From positions 12,709,275 through 12,773,274 of the forward strand of contig NC_090716.1 of NCBI RefSeq assembly GCF_040954835.1: DNA of 64,000 nt. Reading direction: 5' to 3'. The notes under the pieces are model-generated. The model was not told the DNA's origin. It did not search any database and saw nothing but the letters and a program-made list of their open reading frames with translations. This DNA is from Lepisosteus oculatus. Its lineage: Eukaryota; Chordata; Actinopteri; Semionotiformes; Lepisosteidae. How positions within the stretch are numbered: position 1 is the first letter of the stretch; the number at the start of each line of letters is the position of its first letter. Both the position numbers and the translations under genes were made by a program. This document shows positions 24,981 to 40,419 of the stretch, one piece after another.

Positions 24981-27900
24981 CAAATATACACCATGCATAC
25001 TCCACTTGTACAGCAGTGCTTATCGTTGGAAATCAGACACAAAGCACATACAAGTCATCGCTAAATTTACATGGTCCATGTTTCACATCAATATGTTCAG
25101 TCTAAATGGTTTATTTCTGTATTTATAACCGTCAGACTACTGGGTCTAGTATATATTTATATCATGTTTGATTTTGAGTTTGGTTTGGCTAAAAGTTCTA
25201 AATCTAAATGTCCATAACAAAATAATAAAAACCCTGAAACCACATACTAGTTCTTGTTCTTCACACTGTCTTAATGGCAATCTTGATATGTGCAAAACTT
25301 AACTTTTCCCAAAAAATTCATCATTTTGAATAAAACCAATGTTTTGCTACGGACTGATGCTCTGTACTAATGCAGTATTCAAGGCATAACAATCTCACAA
25401 TTTGAAGAAATAGATTATGATATGTGGTTCACAAGAATTCTCCAAACATAAATTCTGTATTAGGTCTGTATTAAAGTAAAATTAAGAATGACATAATATG
25501 TATAATTAGCGTGGAGTGAGTAGCAGGTCAACAAAATGTCAGGCTATTACACCATAAATAATAACCTGTGACTCATTTCCCCAACTTTTGACTAAAGATA
25601 ATTTAGTATTAGAGTGCAATATTAAAAAACACAACCTCTATTAGTCCAATTTGTATGCTTTTCTAATCTCACATGATGCTAGTTAAAGAAAACTATGACA
25701 TTTCTGTGCTGTCTTCATCTGCAAGTCCTAATACCACATGAAACATAGTCTTACGACTGATAGCAGTATAGGATAGTGTTTTATCAAACATGATTTAATG
25801 GTGTGTCATTAAACTGCAAAACAAGAAGGAAGCTTCACATTTCCACACAAATATTGTAATAACATTTTTAATTACTCTGTAATTAGTGATTACGTTATGC
25901 AAGAATAAGCAGACTTCCATGTACTACATCTTAATACATTAATATAACATGATATAATACATTATATAACATGATGTTCTACACTGAATAAGGACTTCTA
26001 TGTTCAGTATTAGCTACAAAAAAGGTTTGTTCTAGTAAAAAAAATAGACCATAAGTCTAACAATGTATCTACTGAAGAACATAAGAACCTACATTTTGTT
26101 CCCGTTAAAAACCTGTCCGCATAATTTGCTACCAGAACTTTACCAATCACACGGGTTCAATTACAAATGCAGAGTACTCATTTGGCCTTTCTGGTGATAA
26201 AAAGGTCCTTTTTTAGAGACTTATTTAAAACTGCCTTGTTAAGTGGGAGTGGGAGGAAGCTGGGGACATTGAGAGGAGTGTGTGCATTTGACTGTTTGAG
26301 ATAAGGTAACTTTTGGAATGGGCAGTGGTGAGAGAAAAAAAAATTCCTTTAATAATAGCTGAAATAAGTTGGGGATTTCTCTTACAGGGTCTTTCTGTGT
26401 ATTACAGGAACACCTTTCACATTAAGAAACAGGCAAGAGATATCTAGCCTCTCAACTAACAATGCTTTTAGCTCTTTACTTTTGTAAAACAGATTTACTT
26501 AGAACGTAATTTATAGTGTTTTGTTTCCAGTTTTCTGGAGCATATTCCAGCAGTATTCTATTTACTAGAGTATCAACATTCTCTTTACCAAAGACTTTTC
26601 AGTTCAGTATAGCTGAATGTTTTATGTTTTAGTGCTATAAAAAACATATGTCACTGAATACATGAAGTCAATACTTCATGAGAATGTCAATAACACTGAG
26701 AATAATGTGTGAGCAATTCTCTTCTCTCCCTTTAAAAATAATTATTAATATCAAGTCACAGATGCCCAGGAACCAGAAAAAGGAAACAGAAAACATGAAC
26801 AGACATCCAATACATAAAGCAAATTCTGACCATTCAGATCTTGCCAAAATCTAGTTTCACCTTATTCTGGAACATTTGCCAAATAAACCAATATATTTAT
26901 AGGTAGTACAGAATCCACTTTAGCCCAAATAGATTTTCATGTATCAACTTAATGCTACATATTTTGGAATTACAACTGTAAGTCTTGTGTAAATTGAATT
27001 TCTCTTTAATGCACAAATTAAAAATATTTGTTTGTACATTTCTGCATATTTATGGAAACCATACACCATTACAATGACCCTAAAATACTCAAATACTGTA
27101 TATTTGCATTTTTATATTTAGGAATAATAAAACATCTAATAATATGCATAACATTTCACATTTCTTTTTTTAGTTCACATTTGAGTTTGAAAGCATCTTT
27201 TAAAAAATAAAGCTTTTTAGGAACATTAAAATTGTGATTGCTTAGGCTACAAGTTACTGATTTTAAAACAGGTGACCCAATAGTTAAACTCACACATTTT
27301 TAGTTGTTATCCCATAACCTTTTAACACACATAAAGATAAACCAAAAGCTGAATCACATGCAATTTTAATAATGCTGCTATCACTCACTGACCTTGTCCA
27401 ATCACTTTTCTGTATGTCACATGTGGCTTTTTTCATGAGGCCTGTTTGGTTGCTTGTTGTGAAGTGCAGGAGATCTCTGTGTGGTGTGCAAACACTGTGG
27501 CTCAGTGAGGAAAGGGAGTGCTGCTTTAAATTCCTATTCAGATGGAGTTAGATTAAGAATTAAGAACAGGTTCTAAGGTTTGGTCCAAGACAATTATAAA
27601 ACTATGAAACACAGTCACTCTGCCTGCTGAGCCACTGTGAAGGCCTATGACACTGGAATAACATAAAGAATCCAACTTCTCCCTCAGCTGCATCAGTAAA
27701 ATAGGACCCTAACTGACAGGCCAATGTTTCTCAAGAAGCAAGAAGAATCCAAGAGTTATTCATACTTTTTCTGTGCCTTATGGATTAACACACAAACATA
27801 ATCAAAATGTCACTTAAACAGCAGAGTACACATTAAAGAATAAGAAAATATTAACAATAACAATTAGTTATAATAACCAATGAAAACTATATGGATTTAG

Positions 27901-28089
27901 ATGTCAGACTCGAGTCATAAAACAAGCCTCTCTTTCAGCATTCCTGCACATTATAAAATATTAATGGTGAATATTGGTCATTGATCTTCTTTTCAAAATA
28001 AGCTATAGTATACTGTACATAGCACTTTTGTTGTGACATTACTCAATATTGTGTGCAGAAATCCATGCATCAATAAATCTAACAACATT

Positions 28090-28330
28090 AGTTTTAATGA
28101 TAATAAATAGGTTTTCTGAGCATGAGAAATACCCCAAACCCCAGAAAGAAGAAGCTAACCCACCAACAAGCAGATACAGAGGTTCAAAGACTTTTGGAAT
28201 GAATAACAGGTGGTGGACAGACCAGGCAAAGGTAGTTCAACATCTTGCAGACATAAACAGTATTTATAGTTTCTTTAGGACTGTCTGCTGTCTACAGGAC
28301 TTTTATACCGATTCTCTTCAGACCTCCTGA
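28090..28330 (+). pseudogene. Non-LTR retrotransposon (LINE) ORF2 fragment
   Basis: The frame contains RWWTDQAKVVQHLADINSIY followed by SFFRTV, which resembles the WWxxKAxExQxxADxxDxxxFYxxLKxVYGP block between endonuclease and reverse transcriptase in jockey/CR1-like LINEs. It is cut short at a stop at 28330 and has no flanking endonuclease or RT motifs, so it is a decayed fragment. The clade cannot be fixed. Confidence 0.55.
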
Positions 28331-31300
28331 TCAATGAAAGGGAGGTAATTATTGCCTCTAGAAAGGAGCATACATAAATACATAATAATAACAACAATAA
28401 ATACATAAATATTCCAGAAAACCTCAAATACAGTACTAGCCATTGACATGAAAGGCCTTTCTGTCTCAGTGTTTTGTCTATGTGCAATTATTATTATTGC
28501 TTCTACTATTCATAAGTGCTCGTCACATCAGATGCTAAAAACCCAAAGGGGGCTGGAGACTTCCGTACAATGGCATTCTTGTTTTCCACTCCGGGGATGG
28601 TTTTCATGTTTAGACCCCAAAAAAAAAAAAATCTGCTGCTGGGAATCTGGAACACAGAAGGACAGAAATAGCCTGCGACCCCGCGGGCAGCGAGGGACTG
28701 TCACTTCAGTTCTTGTTCCTGCTCCAGTCCAGCACTCGCAAAATACCCAACGCTGCGCCACGAGCTCCAGTCACCGTCGTCAGCACAAACAGAATTCTTA
28801 TCCCTGGCCCTGAGGGCAATATTCAGCCTGAGAATAGCTCCCGCCATTCTCTGAAAGTACTCAGGAGTATACAGGAATAAAAAGACCACTTTGTGGGTTA
28901 CATTTTTCCCAAGGAAGCAGCACCTATTTTGGTGGAAACAGAAGACCACATCTTTACTGGGCTATAAAGAGAGATGTGAATCTACTGGTGTGTTAAAGGA
29001 CCTCCTTTCCCCTGGCACAACTGTTCGCCTATTGGCATCCTTCTTAAAAAAAGAATCTCTTTGTAGCAGATGGAAACATATTCCCTTCTGTGTTTCTATT
29101 TTTTTTTTACCTGCCAACAAAACGATAACAAGTGTTGATCTCGTGAAGATGTTTCCCAGGCAAAACATGGTACATGGTAGACATGGTAGGTGAATAACAC
29201 ATCATCCTGGCAAAAATCTACAACATACGCTGGAAAGCAAGCTTCAGCACTGCAGAAAGACACCTATGGGCTTTGCAAGTAGGACACCTCATCGTGCCAA
29301 TGCTTATGGCTTTACACTCCTCCAAGATACACAATTCAGCTACTCAGCCTTTTTTATGTCAATACATGGGCATCAGTATCTGCATTTTTTCTCCTGTCTT
29401 TTCAATTCAATTATATGCATGTAGTCTTAGCAAAGCAGAGCTTAAAAAAAAAAAAACGCCAGAGTAAAAATACAGTCAAGGAGTTTGCAAACCACAGACG
29501 CCAGACTGAATTCATACCATTTTCAAGTTCAGTCATTTATGCCCAAGCATGCAATTTACTAGAAGCTAAAAAATCCTAAGTTAAAAGGCAACAAAATGAA
29601 ATCATGACTAACTAAACAGGGAAATATGGATCAAGGAGAGGCTGCCTAGATAGAAAAAAAATAACACACTGGTGGCGAGAAATTTAGCAAATTGTGAACA
29701 TAACACTTTTCTGTCCATCTAATGTTTCCTGTTCCTTGTACAATTGTGCCTGCAAGAAAGACTGTAGACAAATGAATGCTAAATCATTCAGATAATGACT
29801 TTTTCTCATCAAACATCTTCAACAGAGAGAATAAAACACCTCACCTCAAACTAGCAGGCCTAAGTTTAGTCAGTAATGGCCCACAAAGAGCCTAAATTCT
29901 AGCAGGCCTCCTCTAGACTGATCTTACTGACCCACTGAGTTTCCTGGCTTTCATTTCAGCTGAGCTCATGTTTACTTAATTGACCCCCTAAACATAAATG
30001 ACTAATAAATTACTAGTTGTTCAATAATTGTTTGTATTAAGTTAAATATTTTTAGCTCACCTAGAATGAAAATCAAAGATGCATGGGAGCCTCTATTATG
30101 ACCAGGATTGAGAATTTTCTGATTTGGTGCAGTGGGGAAAAATAAATCAAGAGAACCAGGCTGTTTGTTTTACCAACCTGAATGCAATACCTACAAAAAT
30201 CCTGAACATGCCACTAAGGGTGTCCACCTGATGCCACCTGAAGTGTCTGTGGGGCTCTCTTACAGCTTGGACAGTGTATATTTGAGTACTGTCTTTATAG
30301 ATAAAAAACTCAAAAATCAATTGCTCAACTGTGAGAAATGACCCCATGTGTCAATTATGGTAACCTGTTCCAAACAAACATGTACTGTACTAAGTATATC
30401 TGATCTGTTGCAGAACTCCCCTAAAAGAACTTAAAGTGTAGATATGACATTTCCTCAACATTAAATGAAATAAATCCTGAATAGCTATTCACTATTGTAT
30501 GTGACACAGTACCAAAGGAAATATGTCAAATCTCAAGCTCATTCAGGAACCAAACGGTATAAAAAAGAAAAAAAGAAAAATAAAACAAAGCTCAGAAGGA
30601 AGTATGTACAAAGTGACTCAATTCAGGTTTTACTAACAGCTAATACTGCAGCAGTATGATCCTGGCCTTGTCCATTATCCTTCTTACCATCAACACTCTG
30701 TGTTTGCGTCTGCATGTTCACAGTATGGCCACTGCCAAGCCAGATGTGGTCTTATGCTCAAATGCTTCATATGTAAAATCATTGCTTCATTGAAAACATG
30801 TAATATGTTGCCTCGGTCACAAAGCATTTTAATCACGCACATCAATAAAAACTAAACTAAATTCAAGCCTGATAGATATGGACATTTGCAATCAGGATTC
30901 TTGTTACATTTCAGTCTACCAGTTTAGAGCTACCAAGTTACAATGACTCCGCACTGCACATCAAACAAGTCGGGAAAACTTGTTCTAAAAACGAAATAGA
31001 CTACAACACACCGGCAATACAGATCTAACAATCTATAACTACAATAAGAAATCCTGATTAGTAATTAGAATTAAAGGAAAAAACCTTGTCATCTCAACAA
31101 GGTAGAGGTGACGAGCTCATTAGAAGTTTCATCTTTTTGCAGAAAGCATAGTGAACATCACAAAGGGTTTTCTTAGTAAGTCAAACACTGCTATTGTATA
31201 TTTGTCATTATCACATATACGATTAAAAGGTATGAACACTTCCAATTCATTTCATATCTGTATATCTATTATATATTAATGCATTCTTTATATTTATTTA

Positions 31301-34300
31301 TATTTTATATTGATTTGCTATTAGAGCAAGGTATTCTGGTTCTTATACATCATCCTTACTGATCGAGAGAAACAACAAAATCCATTCTACACTACTACAG
31401 TAGAGTAAATGACACTTCAAATGCAATAATCAAAAACCTTGTGTTTTTGTTTTCTAATAATCAAACGTGTTATTAATATGCCTCCACAATATGGTTTATG
31501 GTGCATCAATGATGCAACATATGATCAGTTGTCTCAAGCAAAGGGACATTTTCATTCTTCTTCCTCTCCATACACAATTCCTCCTTTCTATGTTTATTCC
31601 ATTTCGTACAGTCCTTGCCAGTGCATACCCTATGCTATTTTTTACTTGTTTACGTCTCTCAAACTGCTGTAAGCAATGACTTGACTCTGCACTGCAGGTT
31701 ATTAATTTCCCCAACAGCAAGCCCAAATCAGACCCCTTCATTTCCATATTTCAAGGTGTAATTAGGTCTTACTAGCTGCAGCAATTTGCAATCATAGATC
31801 GTCTTTGGCTTATAACAAAACACAGCTCTCAATGAGAATGAAAAAAATCTAAACACTGACAAATGGCAAGATATAAGGCAGTTCTTGAATTTCCACTCCA
31901 GAGCCTAAAAAGCCTGCAATAGAAAGCTGGTCTTTCAAACTAATCTCAGCTCTTCTGTTGAATGTGCTACTGATTTTTCTGCAGAGGACACTGATGACCT
32001 CCGTGTGCATTTTCATCATTTTTTACAGGGAAAGGTAAAAAACTAAAATTACAAAGCATTCTATACACAACTGTATCATTATGGTAGGTTACAGTAATGA
32101 AAGTACAGGAAAATATTTATGGTGGGTAACTGCATTTAACAACAAAGATGAAAGAAAACTAAATAGAATTGTTAAAAAAACGTATTATTTTCACTAGGTT
32201 ATAGTTTTATGTTTAAACGCAAAACACTTTGCTATCTCCAAGTTCCATTTACGGTAGATCTAGCGTGTCACAGAGAAGCCGTGCAGACGATTTGCCTACA
32301 AGAGGGTAAAGGCAATTTCGAAGATTAGTGACACCGATGATGTGGTCAAAGACTTACTGTACACTACAAAGTGAGTAATGTCTGAAGCCTTACATTCATG
32401 ATCAAAAGCTGCCAGATTACCTTCTCTAACCTCAAACATGGTGCAGACACAACTTAAAATGTATGTATATGTGTTTCATGAAAAACATTCTTTGCTTCAT
32501 TTCACATAATGCTTTGAAAAAATGACTATAGTACCTCTGGGTACTATAAACCAGAGTCTGTTTTTAATGAATTCTTATGTAATTAGTTGACCGCGAACAG
32601 ATTTAAATACATTAATCACAATATAGTGCCAGTATAGTGCACCAGTAAACCTCTCAGGAAACACAGAGAACAGTCTGAGATCAGGTGTATCTTGTAAACA
32701 CAACAGCAAAGCCAAGAGTTCGTGGAATGCAGGCCACACTGTTTGAATTATCTGTGCAATGTGGATTAACAAGAATCTCAAATTGCAAATTGTTTCCCTG
32801 ATCAAATATAACTGCTGTTACCTGACTTGACAGAGAAATCCACCCTCCTGCAATTTCACTTTCACCTACTGATTTTACCAGACATGGCCCTGAAGTGCTG
32901 GCAGAGGGGAGGGGATGAAATTTAATACCATAACACTCAGCCCACTGATCACACGAGCAGAGAGTCTAGGGACATCTGTGAGTGCTATCACTGCCTTGTA
33001 CCAGCCTCAACACAATTGCCAAAGAACAAGGCTTCAGAAAACTGAGAGTTCTTGTTTGCTATTCATTTACTTTGGTATATATACTTCTGTACAATACCAA
33101 GCCAGGAAACAAGAGAGTAGAATTTCTCATCTAAACCTGAGAGCATAACGAACCCTTTATTAATTATTATTGTATAATTTATTTGGTTGATTTTTTTCCC
33201 CCCAAAAGTGACTTTTTTTGTATGCATTTCTGCAGCTGGGTATTTTACTGGACCAATCTGAGTTACAGAAATGTACAACAGCAGTGAACCAATCCAGAAT
33301 TTAATCCCACTTCTTCTCAGTTATGAGCCCACAGCCCCTAGGTACTGTATTTCAAGACAATGTTTTAAAAACCTGAGGATTCATGCTATCCCAAAAAGAA
33401 TTAATTTACTTTCACTTTCTTGTGAAAAGTGAAAAGACTGCCCCTTATTTAACAATGAAACCTCCAAATCATGTTCCACACTGCAAGCTTCACACAACTT
33501 AGAACATAACAAAGAGTTATTTTCCTTGCATATCCAAATTGTTCTGCAATGACTATGGCATTCAGTATTCCAGCCTAGAGTTTTCTCTGCAACACAATAA
33601 ATCATTTTTGCAGTTTAAAAATTTAAAGGGGGTGGACTTTTTCTCAGAATGAAGAGACATAGTACAGTACTCATGGACTAAACTGTCAGAGGTTTTTTAT
33701 TGAGAATATAATGGTGGGACGCTCAGCTACCAGAAATTGGAATTTGACTGTTGGAATAAGCATTTCATGATAAGATCATTCAGGAGAAAGAGAGGGCCTC
33801 AGACTAAGTGCTCATGAAATTTGGAAAGAAAAAGGAAAATTATATCCTCTTTATGCAAAAGCTATGCATGAAATATTTGAAGAGAAACAGTGCCTGAGTC
33901 AGGTCTCCATTAAATGTACAAATAGACCCAAATAACCATCAGCTTCACCCTTGAGTAATACAAATTGCCTTGACAGAGGCCAATTTGCCATTGAAGAGAT
34001 GCACGATTGCACTGTGTGCACAGTAAGCACAGAGACAGAGAGGCAGGCACAGGAAGGAGACAATGGTAGCTTAATTATAGTTAAGACCACCTCACCGAAA
34101 ACTGTTACCAACATTCGAGTTACATTTAATTATACAGACACTAAGTGTATAATAGATTACAGTGGCAATAGGAAAACTATTTTTTTTACCTTTTAAATCA
34201 TGGGCACAAGTAAAAAGCAGAGTCCTTTCTGCAGACGAAAGTGTACTTCTTATGGCCATATTTAAAGAGTTTAATTCACAATGACTTATTGTCCCAAAAA

Positions 34301-36561
34301 GATGCCATTTTCTTCTAAATTGAACAATACATATGTTGACATAAAAGAAAAACAATTTCATGAACATTTCTAAACAATATTGAAGTATAGTCCTTAATTA
34401 CCAAATCATCTGTTCCCCGAGTGAAAACACATTTTCCAAAAACATTATGGGAAATTCTAAGAAGTTTCTTTCATATTTAGCTAGTCTAGCAGATAAGCAT
34501 CTGCTGCACTTTTTCAGATAAGACTAAAGGAACTGTGAAGATGGGAAGAGAACAGTGACAACACAAGAAATCAGCTTCAGCCCATTTGCTATAATATGTA
34601 CATTATTGCACTACTACAGGGCTGACTGGGTCAGAAGCTGCCATCCTTCAGTGATCCCTGCAGCTTCAGTGAACTAAAACATTTCTCAGCGAGAGCTGCA
34701 TCAATACTCCATCTCATCTGCCGCTAGAGCTGTGGGATTCTTCGGGATTGCAGGTACAAAAGAGGAGCCGGGTAGTCCTCATTTACACTATGTGGTAAGA
34801 TACATGCATGCAATTGTTTGACTCTCCTGTGCTAGTACAGTATATAGGCTGTGGCCGTGAACCAGATAAATTAAAAACTGCTGTTCGGGCTCAGCAACAT
34901 GGTTGCCATTTGCGACTGTTGACTATTATCCCCTCAGCAGACACCCCTCCTCCTCATCAGTTTAATTAAGTACATCACCCACTTAAGCATAGTAATGATA
35001 GAGGGAAAAGAGAGAAAACATAAATCACACCCAGAGTCCACATCAAATAAAGGCTGCCCCCTCCTTTAGAAATAAATGGATTTGTGTTATGTCAGGGTGG
35101 GGATTAAACAACATGAACAGTGAGAACAGGAGAGCAAAAACTCTCGGGAACTAAAAGACTCCAGACCTCTGAACTGGTGATGAATCAGTGAATCGGCATT
35201 GTTGGAAGCTCTTACTAGTTAACGAAATGACTGCTTTACACTCCTCACACGGAGGTGGGCATCTTAATGCAGTTTAAACAAACCTGGTATCAGAGGGGTG
35301 CAGAAAGGGGAGGTAATACCTACAGTAAAACTCATGTGAATTCCTTTTTTTTTCCCCTGCAAATGAAACTGCTCCTTGTCTCACTAAAGGGATCCAGCCC
35401 AGCTCACACTGTTCTGTTGAATACAGAGGGATGCCTATGTGAAAGATTCCTCAAGGATTATATTAGAGGGGCACAAGGTGGAGGTATTGATGAATTAGCG
35501 AGGAGAATAATCTGAACTAAGACAGAGTTGGGTTTTCAAAAAAAAAACAGCCAACAGCACGCCAGGAAAGACGATGATATAAACCAAGCCTTTAAAAATA
35601 AAACCCACAAGCTCATTGGCTGTTATTAATCATGTTAGCCCTATAAATAACTTACCACAGGGGACTATGCAGTAGGAGTTCTCTTTTAATCAGGTAGAAT
35701 CTGTTCTGATAAAGAGGAAAGACTTCTCTGTCACTGCTGGCTTTCCTTTGTGCGGCTAACTTCGTGTTTCAGTCTAAGTCGTGACACAATGCATTTCTGA
35801 ATGGTGCATCAGATTGCCCTCTCAAACCTGAGGTTTAAAGGACAAGGCAGTTTGCTGACAAATTACAAGTGGGAAGAAAAGCTCTAATGTTCATTTAACT
35901 CCATTACAAAGCATTTGAGGTTCAAAAAGTCCACTTCTTTGTCAATTTTTGCTAAGCTTCAGAGATACAGGATGTGGTCTAGAAGCCTGTGGCATTTATT
36001 GCACTGAAATGGTCAGCTGCTTCTGTGAAAAAGGACTTCAGCAACAACACGTCAGACCTGGGCTTGCTAAGCAAACTCAGCATACTATTACTTTTACAGT
36101 ACGTCTAGGCGAGACTCTTATTCCTAGTTGTACCCCCAACATGTCTGCCCTTCAGTACAGATCATCTGTCCCGTATCTTCCTGGTGAGACAGTGTTTGTT
36201 TCAGACTCACAATATATCGTGTCAAAATGAAGGGGCAGCCAGGTAACAGATGAAGAGATAGTGGGGTCATGTAATAATCATGCAGACACTTTCTTTTCAC
36301 CATTACTCCCACTCTGAATGATCCTCGGCTGTACCCCGAATGAAAACCACCAATTTAGACCTGAGATTACTTAAACATTACTGTCATTAGAATCCTGAGT
36401 CAATTCTTATTATTATTCTTATGTGATTCAAATATTGGCATCTAAATAACGATTGTACTTCTATCCATCTATTTTCAATCAGTTTAATCAGTTTCATCCA
36501 ATTTAGGGTTTGAGGGAGATGAATCTTACCCTGGCAAGTAATAGTTGTAAAATGAACCTGA

Positions 36562-36596
<35 letters not shown>
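36562..36596. repeat. (ATT)n microsatellite
   Basis: About twelve uninterrupted ATT units. Confidence 0.95.
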
Positions 36597-39500
36597 GCTT
36601 GAACATTTGTTAATTTAGCAGTTGTCTATATAAAGGGGATAAAACTCAATTGTGTTTGTATAGATAAACCACTCTTACAATTATTACATATAATGTAATA
36701 ATCTACATGATAATAGGATTTAATGGAATACACAGCATACTGTAGATTTATAAATGGAATGCTTTGCATAATTAACCAGCAACAGCATTAAATGATCAAT
36801 GTTTTGCATTCTGATGGTAATGCTGCAATAAGATGATTTGGGTCTAGACTTACTTTGGTCTAGTATTTCTACAAAGAAAGTTCATTTCAGCACCATGAAG
36901 AACGATTTGTTTTTTCTAATCTATTGTATCCTCACTGATACCTGAACTGCAGTTCACCGCCTTTTTTTTCCAAATTTGCAAATGTGCTTGATTTCAGAAG
37001 GTTTCATTCCTCACAGATTGTAGGCACATAAAAACCAAAACCCATAAAGAGTAAGTGGTAATTCTTAAATGTCTGGTAAGGATTTTTTGCAAATTGTTTC
37101 TGTTTGATTAATTCAGACAAATGTTACCCTCTTTGTAGAAACCATAAAGACATAAGTTTTCAGCTGGATTAGTTAGAAGTGGAAATCACACAAGGCAATG
37201 TGTGTGAAATGTAGTTTGTTGTTAGGAGGCAAAACATAGTCACCTACTGTATAGACCAGTATATGGGAAGTATGTTAGAATCAAGGGGTGGCATTCAAGG
37301 GTACTGGGGCCCTGGAGTTTGTACCCTGTTCAAGAGGGAGGTCTTGTTACCCATCTTCTCCCTTCTGCTTCTGAGAATGTAAATGACAAGTCTGAGGCCG
37401 AAATTAATTTTGGAGACGAACCGAAATTTCAGTGTGTTGTCTGAGTGTCAAATGCAACAGGAAGTAGTAACCAGCAGTCAAACCACTGAGACTTTCTGTC
37501 CTGATGCGGCCTGTGTTTTTGTTCAATGCACACCAGACCTCTCCCTCCCTTCAGCATCTCCGAGACCAGTTCTGCTACAGGGTGGACTTACTGTAAATAT
37601 ACCTACTTTACTGAACAAGTCAATGCCTGAATGAAAAGGAAAGGCGAGTCAGCCTGATCAATCACTTTTCTCAAACTTGTCCTCTCGTTATAATTGTGCA
37701 TTCTGTTAATAAATTCAGATGCAGAAATCAAATTTTTATAGTGAAGCACACCTATATGGAAAGGCCTTAACGCACCATATGCAGGACACCCTAATTTTCC
37801 TGATGTGTCTATCTGTCACAAAGGCAAGAATAGCATCTGATTTAGGATTTTGGTGTTCCCAACAGTGCACTACACTTCTTAAGTTATGATGGGTCTTATC
37901 ATCACAGAGACATGCCTCAGTGTCCTTTATGGGAATCCAACAAAACTGAAAAAAGAGGACAACTGTTTTGTGGAAGAGCCACATAGCATTGGTACATAAA
38001 CAGAAGCTGGACCAAAGGAACAGTTCGACAACAATACTTTACGTATCAAACAAGAAATCTGTACAGCTATCTCAGCAGCAGAGTTCTACTACTCTTACAG
38101 AAAAAATAAAAACATTTTCTTTTGGCCATTTTCACTAGCTCTTAACCTAACAAGAAATTCAACAGAGGACTCAATGAACCCATTACAGTAAAATAAACGT
38201 AAAGCCGAAAGGATATCTGACTGAGCTGTTCTAGCTTACTTGTCCCTTTGTTTTGTGAACTGAGGTTTTTCTTTGGCTTGTCACCATGGCAAAAAAACAC
38301 TCAACTAGTCAAATGAAATAAAGCTAAATCATGATCTCATTTCCTGCCTTCTCAAATTTGTTCAAACGTCAAACCACATGCCTACCATCAGCTACATACA
38401 GAGGCCTACACAAACTCAATATGATGTATTACATGCTCCCGCACAAGGTGCAGTCTTACAAAGTGTTTTCAGAATTAGTTGTTTCCCAGGCTACTTTTCA
38501 GACCAATAAAAGTTACTACTTAGCATAACACCTCTGGATATTCAGTAATTGAGTGGGGAAAAACTTACATGTATTGTCTACCAAAGTGTAATTAATATTG
38601 TGGATTACGAAAAAGAGGGATAAAAAGGATCTACTGTACAAACCCAGTAACAACCAATCTGATGACTAAGGTTATAAATGTGTGCGTTATTGATGATAAA
38701 GTCTCCATCCTCCGTGTTTAATCTGTTGTTTTGGGGCTCACTTAAAAAGAATGTTAATGCAAATGGTATGTTTCTGAACGAAGAAGTAAGAAAAGTTATA
38801 CTGATGCAGGCAGTTATCTTGTGAGTCACAGAAATTCCTAGTGGCCTCCTACTCACTAAAAGGCCTGTTGACAACTGAACTGTTCTCACCAGCACAGTGG
38901 TGTTTACTGTAGATTAATACGGTATAACGCAAGGCTCTCAGTCCTGTTACCAACCACCAAAGGAAATTAAAATAAAAACAATCTGCTGTATATATACACG
39001 ATATACATAAGGAACTATATTTCTTTTTTATATCGTTGTTCACAGAAAGACTACAGAGTTGATACCTGCAGTATCTCCTAACACACGTGTTAAATTCCCT
39101 ATGCCTCCTTCAACAGCATGGAATTCTGGCTGCTTAGTCAGCATAATGAAATCACATCAATAACAAATATTTCCCCCAGTGCAGTGCAGCACAACTCTCG
39201 TTCACTTCCAGCCCGATTGCGCCCTAAACCTATTTAGTTACATGACTAATACAATATAACTCCGTAACCATAACCATTCAACCAGACTACGTTTTCCATC
39301 ACCGGCGCTAGCGAGGATTCAGTGTACAACAACTGTGGGATTAAGATATCACATCAAAACCTCTGGCTGTGGTGCTCATTCACAATAAAAGCAATTTGGT
39401 ATCACAGCCGATTAAAATTGCATACCGTACTGCATAACTAAACTGAAGCATTTTAGCTCGACCGAACCTGGAAAAAAAGTAAAAGTGATAAACTCCAGTT

Positions 39501-40419
39501 TTACCCTGCAATGTATCTTCACGGTGGTTGTTATTCCTTTCTACAATAATTTCATGACTTCTCTTACTTTCAACATTAAATTTTAGGATACAAAATAGTA
39601 TATTTATTGTAAACAAGTGCCAGACACCATCCAAAATGAAAAGAAACTATCAACAATCCGTCTTGTAATAGCATTACAAACTACAAGGACCACAGATGAC
39701 TAAAATTGCTACACATTTCTGTGAGGCCTAAATGTTTTTTCCCTAAAATTACAGCAATACGGAAACACACTGATACATAAACGGATAGTCTTTTAAGAGC
39801 AGGATGTATTAGATCGCATTTATTGAAACTGTGATTTTATACGTTTTTTCTTACTTACTAAGTAGTATTACAGTGATAATAAGTTGCAACTACAAGACAT
39901 AAAGTCGTTATTTTGTAGATTTACAGTTGACAGTGTACAAATAATTTCTAATACTGTACGGTTTTGAATAACTTCAGTTAGATTTGGATTAATTCATGAA
40001 GAGGCTCAATGAGCACATTCTGAGCCCCTATCATATTTTCAGATATTTAGGGGAACTACAGTACTTGCACGATGGGGAAGCAACAAAACCAAACATCGTT
40101 TTATGTGCTCTGCGTGTGTAAGATTCTCAGATTCATTTGCAGTGGTCTTACACTCTTTTTTTTTTTGCTTTTGTTTCAAATGAGAAAAACGTGTCTGCAT
40201 CCCCGAAAGCAGAACCTTTGTTACGATACATTGGATTGCGTGGATCCTACAGAAGAAAACAGCTCAACGTCTGAAGCTCTCTTGCATGCATTTGGCAATA
40301 GACCGCGTCCTTTGTGATACCTCAAGTCTGTAAGCAATTTACACAGCTCACAGGACATCCAGTCTGGTAACGTTAACAGCTGCACAACACGGCTTTAAAA
40401 AATGGGAAAGCAAGATTAC

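Larger units (their letters stand above)
14919..40419 (-). other. Probable intron 1 of the TBC gene (about 25 kb)
   Basis: Extends from the acceptor at 14919-14920 to the candidate first exon. It contains the Tc1/mariner relic near 22.8 kb, the LINE relic near 28.2 kb, a triplet-repeat tract near 24.9 kb, an (ATT)n array at 36.6 kb and the GC-rich open frame near 19 kb. Otherwise nothing recognisable. The right limit depends on the unproven first exon. Confidence 0.45.

Noticed and set aside
24816..24998. Hydrophobic Val/Ala-rich small protein
   Set aside because: Product of the triplet-repeat tract; no promoter, splice or poly(A) context.
36885..36905. Second RE1-like site (TTCAGCACC)
   Set aside because: Only the left half is present; no matching right half at canonical spacing.
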